From: Shinisaurus crocodilurus
Taxonomy: Eukaryota; Chordata; Lepidosauria; Squamata; Shinisauridae
Length of the DNA stretch: 64,000 nucleotides
NCBI GenBank assembly: GCA_021292165.1
Contig: CM037885.1
Span: 8,241,042 to 8,305,041 of the forward strand
Direction: 5' to 3'
Positions within the stretch are counted from its first letter, which is position 1; every line of letters begins with the position of its first letter. The notes under the pieces were generated by a model. The model ran no database searches. It was not told the origin of the DNA and saw only the letters and a list, made by a program, of their open reading frames with translations. Position numbers and translations under genes: made by a program. Below are positions 30,746-41,400 of the stretch, one piece after another.

Positions 30746-32925
30746 GTGTGTTGGGGTAGGGGAAGGCCATGTGTTCCATTACACTAAACATCTTGGAGGA
30801 AGGATGAAGACGTAATATACAAGCAAGTCCAAAAACTCATAGGAAGATATAATTGAAACGCACCCAAAGGCAAATCCTCATTAGGCCCCTTTCGTTCACC
30901 AGAATGCAATCCATCTACTGTAACACAACTTGAAGTCAGGGGATGGTCAGCTCGAGGAAGCGAGCCAAGCTGTATGATGCAGGAGATGGGATTTACGGTA
31001 AGCACCTCTCCCTCTCTCATCTGGCTCAGTATTTGGGTACATCTCTGGGCCAGAGCAGAAGGGGAGAAAACTGGGGAGGACAAGCGGGGGGGGGGAGGTT
31101 TGGCTACTCCTTAAAGGAGGAGGCGAGGCGAGGCGAGGCTGGCTACGCTCTGAGTGCTGGACCAGCAGGCAGGGGAAGCTGATGAGTGTGGGTAATGAGC
31201 CAGCTCAGTTTAATGGACTCTGAAAGAACTCGAGCATCCGCCAAACGGAGCCAAAGCCTTATTAAGCGCGCATAAACTCTGGTGAGCATCCGGCCCTTCG
31301 GCATCACGTGGGGCTGCCCCAGTGCGACAGCAGAGAAAGGCTGAGGAGGCTGAGGGGCTGCTCGAGTCGCTCTAGCAAGGCAAGGGGCTGAGCCATAGTG
31401 CCCTCCACCCATATCTAGGCCTAAGGATCCACCAGGATATCGGTCAGCAAATATCAGCGTGAAACTCAGGCGCTGGTTTTGGGCGGCATTGACGGCATGT
31501 GCCGAGGGGGCCCTGTTTCTGGCATCGTGGCGGATGCAAGGGGGCAATGGCGAAAGGGCAAGGGGCAGTCTTTCCCAGCGGCTGAGGCGTGGGGCTCACT
31601 GACAGTTCAGAAATGAGGGGGTGTTGTCCCCTTTCCTTCAGGCAGGGATAGAAGATTGAAGCCAAGGATGGATTCCCGAAGGTATTATTGTCCATTGGCA
31701 GAAGCCGGGCCTGAAACCTGCAGAAACGAGTGTTGAATTCAGAGTCCAAACAGGTATCGGTAACACGACCGGTTAATTAACCAGGTTTGTATACAGCTCC
31801 CTGGCAGGGCGCCTAACCCAGGCCTGCAACACGGTTTCTCCTCGTTTATGGGATGAGAGGGTAGCCTGGATGTGTCACCCACTGGGAGAGGCGGCGGGAG
31901 GGGCTGGTCCATGTGAGGCAGGATCGAGGGTCATCTGGAAACTTGTGCTGAAAGTGGCGAGCTGCCCTGAGGCTGTGCTCTATATATGATGGCCACCGGC
32001 CCACCCACCCCCAATTCTGTCACTCCCCATCTTTCCCCCTCACTGACTCTCTCCTCTGTGCCGTTTCCCCCCTGGCAAAGTTACCCCTCCGATTCCCTCC
32101 CACTCCATCTATCCCAACCTTGAAATCAGCTGCCCGAGAGCAAGACACTTCATCGGTCTCCGTGGAAACCGCCTCTTCCTCTCTCCCTGCCAACTGGACC
32201 AAAGCCTAGGGATGCAAGGATGGGACGCGTGTAGCAGGAGGCCCACGAGAGGGTGCTGCTCTTCTCTGGGGGAGGAGGGGCAGATAGGTGAGCCCGCCCA
32301 CAAACAGAAGCAGCCCTCTCAACACCGGTCTCTTTTGCAGGCCGCAGGCCAGAACCCTTCTCCCAGGCAGCGGCGACGACACCCCTGTTTCACGCCAAGT
32401 GGGGGGAGACTGAGAGTCCAGTTTCTGAAGGCTGCATTTGCAGATTCGGTTCCCATCTCCGCCCTGATGCTGATGCCCGGCTGCGCAGTTTGGGGAAGAG
32501 GCGACTTTGGAATGCCCACAATTTCATCCCTTGCCTGCTTCCCCCCCCCCCCCCGAACAAACTTCCCCAGCCCCCTCTTTGCTTCCAGCTTTTGCGAAAG
32601 GGGAAATTGGATGGGAAATGGAGCGTGGTTACAGCTGGCACAATAGTCTGGAGGGTGTGGGTGTAGGGTGCCTTGGGGGATTGATAAAAATTGCAACACA
32701 ACACAAGGGGCAGAACAGGGAGAAGATAAACTCTCCCCTCCCCCCCCCCACATGTTCAGCTACAGATGGGGTGCTGAGGTGAGGTGTAGGTGGAAGGCAG
32801 CGGCTGGTAGTTTGGCATCCTGCGAAGCTTCCCTTGACAGCAGCTTGGGCCCCCGGAGGCGGTTTTCATTATGATCTTAGCGGGGGAGGGGGAAGGGTTC
32901 CACTCCCCCTCCCTGCCCCCTCTGG
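30746..32925 (+). other. Repeat-poor interval without a supported gene
   Basis: About 2.2 kb with few recognisable repeats. It includes a + frame ending SSSLPANWTKA and a stop near 32208, and an acceptor-like ctcttttgcag at 32340, but no matching exon chain, start codon or family resemblance. A gagcg/gaggc tandem is at 31122-31140. If any unlabelled gene or noncoding RNA lies between BCAM and CBLC, this is the likeliest place. Confidence 0.3.
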
Positions 32926-33372
32926 CAGAGGCAGTGATAGGGGGCAGCCCACTAGGGCTGCAGCCCCAAATCCTTCATTTGGAGCTTCGAATCTCTGGAA
33001 GGCCCTCGACTACCCCACCACCTTGCTGTCCATGGGCACTTGCTGAAATAAAGGCACAGGGGCCCTGAGGATCTCTGTTGCGTTGGATCCTCCTGGATGA
33101 GCGGGCTCTTTGCCCACAGGCGCTTCCCCTCCTGCTCTCCCCACCTCCCTTGAACCTTTCTGCCTGAGGTTTATTTCCTGAAATCAGATGCCCTGTCCGT
33201 GCATCCCTTTTTACAAATGGGGGTGTCCTTAGGAGACAGGGTCCTTTAAAGACAAGCACACAGAGAGACTTTAGAGCATATGCAAACTAGCATATGCAAA
33301 TTTGTACATTTTTTTTTTTTTTGTCCTGTGGGCCTGAGCCCCAGATCTTTTCGGTACCTAGCACCGCCCCTG
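32926..33372 (-). mobile_element. ~447-bp hAT MITE (CAGAGGCGGTG family), complete
   Basis: Begins cagaggcagtgatagggggc and ends ctagcaccgcccctg, the inverted TIRs of 29734-30188. No clear target duplication. The 'gcatatgcaaatttgtac' and T-run block lies near its right end. Confidence 0.85.
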
Positions 33373-33684
33373 CTGGTCCCGATCCCGCTCACTTCCATTT
33401 CCCTAGCTGCTCTTTACATTTTGAAAACAAAATCTGCATGTGTGCACTGCATTTGTGCGGTTCACGTCGTGTCTCATTTGGCCCAAAGGGTGTGCTGGTG
33501 TGAACACTGGGGGAAGAGGAGAGTAAGAGACTGCCTCCTATCTAGCCAGAGCCTTTGTTCACGTAGCCCCCAGTACTGACTTAGCAGTGGCTTTCTGGGG
33601 CTTTGGGCAGAAGGTCTTTCCCATTGCAACTGGGTCGCAAGGAGGTGTACGAGGCAGAGCTACACAGCTGTATAAAACAGCCCT

Positions 33685-33808
33685 CCACAACCTGGCACCC
33701 TCTAGATGTCTTGGACTACAACTCCCATCATGCCCCATCCATCCATGCTAGCTGGAGGATGCTGCGAATTGTAGCCAAACACATCTGGAGCGCACCAGGT
33801 TGGGGGCA
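33685..33808. repeat. Hairpin MITE, older family
   Basis: 'acaacctggcaccctctag' and 'gagcgcaccaggttgggg' arms with 'actacaactcccatcatgc' inside. Confidence 0.7.
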
Positions 33809-33825
33809 GCTGGCATAAACAAGAT

Positions 33826-34068
33826 AGTGGGGCATACTGTAGTGGTGAGAGTGCTGGACTGAGATGGGACTCGGGAGATCTGGGTTCTCGTCCCCTCTCG
33901 GCCACGAAACTCACTGGGTGGCTTTTTCGGCCAGTCGCTGACTCCAGGCCTAACCCCACAGGGTTGCTGTGAGGATAACACAGAGAGGAAGAGGAGGACT
34001 GACCATGGAAGCCACCTTGGGTTCCTTGCAAGAGGAAAAAAGGCAGGATATAAATATAAATAATAAAC
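33826..34068 (+). mobile_element. Sauria SINE
   Basis: 'gtagtggtgagagtgctgga', 'gggttctcgtcccc', 'actcactgggtggc' and tail 'aggatataaatataaataat'. Confidence 0.85.
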
Positions 34069-36049
34069 TAAAAGATCATTCTGATTCCCAAGGGTCCACA
34101 TCCCACACAGCTGATGGGGGCTCTACTGCCTTTGAGGGACAGACTCAGCAGGACGGCTCGAGCCATTTTGGGCCACCCCCTCTCACACTAATTAGCGCGG
34201 GGCACAATCCGTGGGGAAATTCACCTGTTCATTTCAACGGGGCTGATACAGAGAAGAACACACCCACCCCTTAGACTGTGCCCCACAGACCAGATCCGTC
34301 CATCTCCCACTCTGCTGCCCTTCATAGAGCATCAAATCTGCCGGCCTGACCTTGCCTCGTGACAAACGTCTGCCTCTGAGACCCTGAGAAGGGGTCGCAA
34401 CATGTGTCCACAGAGCCCTTCTCGGTTTGCCTCGTGTGGCTGCACAGACTCTGCTCTCCCTCTGACCTATACCCTGTGGGGCTCTGCATCCACACTCCCA
34501 GGACCCTACCGATCTCTGCACGTGCGCTGTATCCCATTCCGCCACAGAGCATCGATCTGAGCTCTCCACGGTTCCCGGAATAGGAGCTGATCTCAGCAAA
34601 CCATCCGGCGGCGGCGGCGGCCACCTCCGCCCAGGGGAGATGAATCAATATATTTGCTAAGGGAGTGGGGGGGAGCATCCTCCACACAGGTCAAGGGGAG
34701 TGGAGAGAAAATGCAGGCCCGAGAGATTGGCGGGACAAATCTCTCCATCTCAGGTTGCTGTTGAAGGCGCAGGGGGAGGCCTGGTCCAAAAGATGGGAGG
34801 ACCCTAAACCTTGAACACTTTTGGATGTTGCTTTTGAAATGTAGGTGTAACAGAAAAGCTTGACTTTTCTTGATGAATTTTTAATAGCGATGAACTTTTA
34901 AGGCAAGTATCAGCTTGCCACATTTCCCCCCCTAAGATCCTTACATCCAGCAGGATCCATAATAAACATTTAAAAAATACAAAAGGAGACTATAAAAGGC
35001 ATATTTTTGCAAGTTTGAACAGGACCGTATAGTAGTACTATTCACCCTGTGTCACTAAAGCATTGGCACCACCTAGTGGACATAATCAGCATATCACCTA
35101 TCCAACCAATAAAAGCCATAGTGTAGATTGCCAGTATTGGGACTTGAAATGCCAGTAAAAACTAACCTTTTCTGCTTCTAACAGGCCAGAATCTGCTCTG
35201 GCCCCAGAATTTTTGAAATAAAATGCCCTTGGAATTCCTCCTGCTGGACAGTGAGTATGCCCAGGCTCCAAAAGAGGCAGAAAAAGCAATTAGAAATCGG
35301 TGATCTGCTGAAAATGACGTGGCTAGGCGAGAAATGGACTCATGATGCACTTAGTAGTGATGACATGGACACTGTCCAATAGGAGCTCTTGACCTTGGCA
35401 CAACTGTCATCCCTACACAGGGAAAAAAGCAGTCATGATCGTTGTGGTGGCTTCAGCAACCATCACCATTTCCAGCAATAATGTTTGAGTGATGAGTGAC
35501 TTCACTGTGCCGGGAGCACTTGCTTGGGTGATCTTGGACAGTGACAGCTGTGCTGTCCTTCTGGGAAATGCCACATTGTCTGAAAAGGCTCCTAGAAGTA
35601 GCTTGAACACCTCCTGGCCCCTGCAACCCCCTCCCCCAAACACACACACACACCTTGGCTCTGTTTTGCCAGCTTCCATAATTCTTGCTGGGGGGCATCT
35701 GTGTAGTTCAGTGCTTTAAGGTGAAGAGTCGGAGATGTGTGGACCATTCCTTCTTCCTCTTACGAAATCACAGAGTGAGTAGAAACTGGCATGACACTGA
35801 GTTCAGTCTTCTACCACAAGAGAGCCCATCCTGCTACCAGGCCTCCACAAATCAAGCTACTGCCATCCAGGCTGGCTGGGTACCGGATGCTGCAGGCAGT
35901 GGGACAGGTGCAGTGCCAGCGGAGCTGATGGTATGCTACAGATGGCTCTAGCTGTGCAGACATAAAAGGAGTTAGATGACATCTGGTCCTTGGCCTTTTC
36001 CCTTAGCATGACAGAATGTAAGCTTTGGAGTTATTGTTGTATACTGATT
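34069..36049 (+). other. No gene recognised
   Basis: About 2 kb with few known repeats. The - strand frames at 34234-34687 are the longest but show no domain, and I see no splice continuity with CBLC. Confidence 0.3.
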
Positions 36050-36370
36050 AAGATTACGATTAAAATTCTTCCTCCCAAAGGACCACAGAGCGGCTTACAA
36101 TATTAATAAAGCAAGTACCAGTAAAGCGACAATAAACTCCTACTATCACAATAAAACCATTTAAAATACAGCGATAATGATCTAACCTAAAAGCACCCAA
36201 ACGAACAGGTCAAGAGCCAAGTGCTTTTGTAAATAAAAAAAGGTCTTTAACTTACGGTACATTTAAAAGTATTCACAGTAGAGGCTAATCACATCTCTCC
36301 TCGGAGGGAGTTCCACACATGGGGGTGGGGGGGAACCACTGAGAATGCTCCATCTCATGTCTCCCCCCTC
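36050..36370 (-). mobile_element. L2-like LINE 3' fragment
   Basis: 'gaccacagagcggcttacaa', an A-rich body and 'gaaccactgagaatgctcc' on the + strand; the reverse complement is the LINE 3' UTR. Confidence 0.65.
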
Positions 36371-36599
36371 CTCACTTTATTATGGGGTGGGGACAGTGAG
36401 CAGGGCTTCTGCAGATCGAAGGATGATAGGCGGCTGGTAGCAAGGGAGATACACATAATGCTGTCTGGACATGGGATGGGGGTCCAAGCCCCTGCTCAGC
36501 CAGGCAGCTCAAGTCACTCTCTTTCAAACTAATCAACCTTACTGGATGATTATTGAGGAACAAACGAAGCAAGAATAGTAAAGCACTTTTTATACTGAA

Positions 36600-36719
36600 A
36601 ATGTGTGGAGGGAATTAATAAAGTCTATCCTACTCTTTTCTCCAAGGAGCTTAGAGTGGCATTTTAGTGGCACAACAACCCTGTGAAGTAGACGAAGCCA
36701 AGAGACAGCTACTGTAGGC
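36600..36719 (-). mobile_element. SINE/MIR-like fragment
   Basis: 'ctccaaggagcttagagtgg' and 'ggcacaacaaccctgtgaag' resemble the 3' half of tRNA-derived SINEs; see also 42480-42668. Confidence 0.45.
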
Positions 36720-37992
36720 CATCTGGGTGGGTGGCTTCTTCTGACTGGATGGAGGGTGTACAACCTGTTCTGGATGGGGTTGCACTCCCCCTGAAGGAGC
36801 AGGTTCAGTAGCTTGGGGGTTCTCCTGGAGCCATCTTTGTCACTTGAGGGTCAGGTGCCCTCAGTGGCACAGAGTGCCTTCTACCAGCTATGCTGCTATC
36901 TGGAGGAGGATAACCTAGCTTTAGTACTCTATGCCCTGGTAACCTCCAAGTTAGATTACTGCAATGCACTCCATGTCGGACTGCCCTTGAAGACTGTTCA
37001 GAAGCTGTAGCTTGTGCAAAATGCAGCAGCCAGATTAATATAACTGTGACCAGAAGGTCTGAGCATATAACACCAATTCTGCCCCATCCTGCATTGGCTG
37101 CCTGTATGTTTCTGACCCCTGATTCAAGGTGATGGGTTTTAACCTATAAAGCCTTACACGGCTCAGGACCACAGTACCTGATGGAGCACCTCTCCCGGCA
37201 TGAACCTACCCGTATACTATGATCAACATCTGAGGCCTTCCTCCAAGTACCACCTCCAAGGGAATCTCAGAAGGTGGCAAAATGGGAGAGGGCCTTCTCA
37301 GTGGTGGCTCCCCAATTTTGGAATGATCTCCCCACTGAGGCCCGCCTGGCGCCAAGTCTGTCATCTTTTCAGTGCTAGGTCAAGACTACCCTCTACTCCC
37401 AGGCATTTAATGGCATATGATGGGGCATTTATGTCAGCTGTCTTGAACAGGCCTAGAATTGAAATTGTTTTTAACTGTTCTAATGTTTTTACGTTTTGTA
37501 TGTTAAACATTTTATTTTTTATTTTTTATTTTTTTTTATATTTTATTTTTTATTTTTTTAAACAATACAAAGAAAATAACATACACACATAACTAATATT
37601 GTGCTCCCATCACCATGGGACCAAACAATCCAATAACTCTATAATTGTTCATTATTCCAAAAATACAATATATCTTGACAGGGTAAACTCCCTTTCCCCC
37701 TTTTAAACACATATTCCAAAAATAAACCCCAAATATCCTTAAAATTATTTTTCTTTAATTGACCCCTTTTGCATTTAATATTACAAGTCAACATATCATT
37801 CAAAGCCATATCCCATACTTCCTTATACCATTCAGTAATAGTGAAAACTTGCTGGTTTCACTATGTTAAACATTTTATACTATGTGCCATTATAATGTTG
37901 TATCTGTGGTTTGTAATTTTGGGGAATTGTTGTGGACTGCCCAGATTGCTCTGGCTGTTGGGCAGTATAGAAGTGAAATTCATCATCATCAT
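36720..37992 (+). mobile_element. L2-like LINE, 3' part, interrupted by an L1 insertion
   Basis: Translated remnants LEPSLSLEGQVPSVAQSAFY and LVTSKLDYCNALHVGLPLKT match the post-palm reverse-transcriptase segment also seen at 13058-14138. A 3' UTR follows ('ggccttctcagtggtggctc') and resumes after the insertion ('gactgcccagattgctctgg'). Several stops and frame breaks show it is dead. Confidence 0.8.
37515..37861 (-). mobile_element. L1 LINE 3' end, 5'-truncated, with 16-bp duplication
   Basis: Perfect 16-bp target duplication tatgttaaacatttta (37499-37514 and 37862-37877). The + strand begins with T-rich sequence, the complement of a poly(A) tail. On the - strand the body translates to CNIKCKRGQLKKNNFKDIW and DILYFWNNEQL, as in L1 ORF2 C-termini of reptiles (my recognition). 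It lies inside the older LINE. Confidence 0.82.
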
Positions 37993-38019
37993 GATCATCA
38001 TCATCTATAACTGATCAGA

Positions 38020-38100
38020 ATGGATTCTGCTGAAGGATTCTGTGTAACCTGAAAAGCTTGCACCCTTGCACCAATAGAGGTTGCTCCAATACAAGAGATC
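38020..38100 (+). repeat. Possible Penelope-like tail with hammerhead-like motif
   Basis: 'ctgctgaaggattctgtgta' then 'acctgaaaagcttgcaccc' follows the CUGnUGA ... GAAA layout of Penelope-associated hammerheads. Short and uncertain. Confidence 0.3.
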
Positions 38101-38352
38101 GCCTTACACATTTCCTCCCTCCTTTCCCTCCCTTCCTCCTCCCCTCTCATCCCATTCTATCTTACTCCTATCCAGCAAGGCAGACCTCATATTTTTCAGT
38201 ATGTTTGAGTTTAGTTTACTATTGAACATACAATTGGCACAACTCTCCTCCTCAATGAATCAACTTAAAGCTTGGGTTGATTAATCTACTCATGGAAAAC
38301 ATGTGCCCCTGCTTCTTTACTCACCCGTCTCCTGCTGCTGTTTCAGCTGTAA

Positions 38353-38463
38353 TCAACTCAGCTGTTGCGGCTCCTGCTGACCCCTGCGAAATGGGGAGGT
38401 TGCTGGGGTGTCCCACGGGGCCGATGAAGGAGGGCAATCTTGGGGAAGGCTTGGCAAGGGGCG
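38353..38463 (-). CDS. CBLC: Candidate CBLC terminal exon
   Basis: After an acceptor-like cactggatccaccag, phase 0 gives [18 protein letters not shown], then [18 protein letters not shown] and TGA. The phase fits the preceding donor, the Pro-rich composition suits a CBL tail, and RPLP..P.DCP resembles a CBL segment (RPLPCTPGDCP, from memory). The pyrimidine tract is modest, similarity is short and the 2.3-kb intron is repeat-filled, so this is tentative. The alternative is a terminal exon elsewhere, or read-through of exon 9. Confidence 0.35.
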   Translation of the reverse strand, partial: RPLPSLPQDCPPSSAPWDTPATSPFRRGQQEPQQLS

Positions 38464-41400
38464 CTGGTGGATCCAGTGGACAGAAGGGCCACCCTAGATA
38501 TAGAGTTGAAGCGAAGGTATCAGATAAGCACTTGATGTACCTACGCAGACGCACTGTCAGCAGTTCACCAAGGCCTGGACCTTGGGGCCAAAGTCCAGGG
38601 CCCCACAGCCCAAATGACCACCCAAGAGTGGCAGGTGATGGTGGCAGTAGTAAAGAGATGCAGCGTCAGCACCTGGGGCCCACTGGGACTGACGTTGCTT
38701 GACGCAGTATACTCTATCCCCTGTTATTTTAAGAAACGTTTTATAGTTGGGGTGGTTGACCAGGCATGATCATTTATTTATTTTATTTATTATATTTATA
38801 TCCCACCTTTTTTCCTACAAGGGACCCAAGGCAGCTTACATAATCCTCCTCTTCCTCCTCTCCATTTTATCCTCACAACAACCCTGTGAGGTAGGTGAGG
38901 CTGAGAGTCAGTGGATGGCCCAAATTCACCCAGTGAGCTTCATGGCCGAGCGGGGAATAGAACTCCCGAGTCCCTGCCCTACATTCGAATCACTGCGCCA
39001 CACTGGCTGTCAACGTTTGTGGTTACGGATGCTCCTTTCATTATTTTTGCTTTAAAATGTATGATCCTTTTCTATAACAAAATAGAACTTATTCCCATGT
39101 AAATATGTTTAGCATCAGGGCAGCAGAAGCAAACACTATTTTATTCCTGTAGCCATGATGGAACATAAGTAAGTTTAAAATCAGGTTTTGGAAACAGGGT
39201 TTGCAATGTGTGTGTGTGTGTGGGGGGGGGGAGGCAGCTGCTCGAACATATTTGGAATTTATTTTTATTTATTTCATTTCTATACCGCCCAATAGCTGAA
39301 GCTGTCTTGTAAAGCATGGAATGCTGGGGAGGAGGAGAAGAGAGAAACGTTCACACAGGGATGGGGACTCGGACTCGACTCGTGAGTCGGACTGAGTCCC
39401 CCCTCTGACTCGAGTCGGACTCGAGTCCCAATATTTTTAATGGGACTCGAGACTCGACTCGGGACTCGAGACCAAGGACTCGTCAACATCCCTGCTTGAT
39501 GCCACCTGCAGGTGCTGTCTGGACCTAGTTGCAGTAACAATCCAAGTGTATTTTTTAAAATCATTTTACTAAAATGCAGCCTTTCAGACATTTTGGGTTT
39601 GGCTGCCTCCTCTGCCTGCCTGGTCTCTTCTTAACCAGTTCCACAGTTTGAATTGTCCAAGACAAAGGCCTCTGCCTGCCTGCTTTGGGGTTCCCTGCCT
39701 CCTCTGCCTGCCTGGTTATTTTGGGTTTGTCTGCCTGGTCTGTTCTTGCCAAAATCAGTGGCAGAGTTTTGAAATAAAAAGGCACACTTGTGCCTAGAAT
39801 TTATTTAAGCCACACATCTGAAGTAGCCTTATTTTGTTGGGGAAAAACTCCATTTATTTTAATAGGGACTCGTGGAGTCAGCTTTGGGAGTGACTTGTGA
39901 CTCACCATTTTAGACCAAGGACTCAGACTCGGACTCGAGTCCAAAGACTCGTGACTCGACTCGTGACTCGAGACCAAGGACTCTTCAACATCCCTGCGTT
40001 CACAACTGAAATAGTTCATGAGGCCACCTAAAGAGAAGCTCCTAGAAGACCGTCAAGTCCAGGGCCTAAACTTACCAAGCTGCAGCACTGCACGAAATAG
40101 CCCCTTTTGCACAACAAACGTGTGTAGAATTAAAGCATGGAGGAGAAGGGGATCACGACGGCCCCACCCTCACTGGCCCCGGTTGGAACAAAGCCGACAC
40201 ATGAATGCGCATAGACTCTGTGCTGACCTTCTAAGGAATGCATAGCGGTCAGAGGTCGGGGCCACAATCCCCCTATCTAATGCATTCATTCTCTGCACAT
40301 TTGTTGTGCAAAGAGAGAGTCACGCCGGCCAATGTACTGTGAAAGACTACTGAAGTCACACTAGGGATGGACAATCCAGTCAGTTTTGGTCTCTCCCCAT
40401 TTCTCATTTTTCCATTCTTACGTTCATTCGGTTTGTCCCGTACCAAGTGTGGCCGAGTGGGAATTTGAGCCTGGGCCTCCCTCATCCGCTCTGACCATTA
40501 TACAATGTTGGGCTTGGCAGCCTAGGCAAGGCTAGGAAGCCCGGCTGCCACTTCTTGGCTGCTGAACTGCAGGCGTGCGTAGAAGCGCCGTTCTGCTCTG
40601 TCCAGTGGGAAGGAGAAGGCACATGATTCCGCTCCGTGTGGCGGGCAGAGGTGGCCTTCTTCTTCCTCTTCTTCATCCCAAAAGTTAAAGTGCCAAACCA
40701 CCCACCAGACCTCGCTGCTGGTGCCATGTCACAGTGGGTATCCCCACTCACCTGATAGTCAGGATTGGGTAGGGGGGTATTCTTTTGCCTCTGGAGATCG
40801 ACCCGAGGGGGTAACGGCGGCAACGGAGGGTCCAGGCATGGAGGGGACATGGCATTCGCTGTCTGTGGGGGGTGGGAGAAAGAGCAGAGTTGATCCAGAT
40901 CTCCTCCCTCACCCCCCAACGCAACCCCCCACCCCCCACTGCTGTCCACCCGAGATTGCATCTTATACCAACCCCTTTGGCATGGCGCATGAGCGCCAGT
41001 TGCTGCAGGACGTCCTCCACAGTCTTCCAGGTCCCCCTCGTCCCCGTCATCCTCCAGGCTGGGGTTGTCCTCCTTGTGGCTGAAAGGGTCAATGAGGATC
41101 TCTTCGTGGCCCCAGATCTCCCGGCGGCAAAAGGGGCAGGTGTGCGCTTCAGAGAGCTGGTGGGATGCAGAGGGGGCTCCGTTAGCGACTGCTGCCTGCC
41201 AGCCAGCCTGGCAGTGTTCTCCAACCTTGGGCCCCCAGATGTTTTTGGCCTACAACTCCTAGCATGCCCCAGCCAGCTACGCTGGCTGGGGCATGCTGGG
41301 AGTTGTAGGCCAAAAACATCTGGGGACCCAAGGTTGGAGAACACTGCAAGGGAGAATATGTGTCCGGGCAAGGGGAGGCAGGGGAGATGTGGGGTGGGGT

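Larger units (their letters stand above)
38540..40095 (+). repeat. Interspersed repeat matching 27560-28020, broken by three insertions
   Basis: Segments 38565-38720, 39115-39200, 39300-39355 and 39997-40095 follow the 27560-28020 copy in order. They are separated by a Sauria SINE (38771-39007), a GT/G tract (39208-39231) plus short LINE tail, and the hAT element at 39356-39996. Confidence 0.6.

Noticed and set aside
32025..32208. + strand frame TPSIPTLKSAAREQ ... LPANWTKA as a C-terminal exon
   Set aside because: No start, no convincing upstream exon and no recognisable family; noted only as part of the repeat-poor island.
34234..34687. - strand frames of 121 codons as CBLC 3' exons
   Set aside because: No CBL tail or UBA resemblance and no suitable splice phase; frames overlap each other in conflict.
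40482..40751. Continuation of the exon 9 frame (Lys/Arg-rich) as the true CBLC C-terminus
   Set aside because: A strong gtgagtgg donor follows exon 9 and the continuation has no CBL-like sequence, though read-through cannot be fully excluded.
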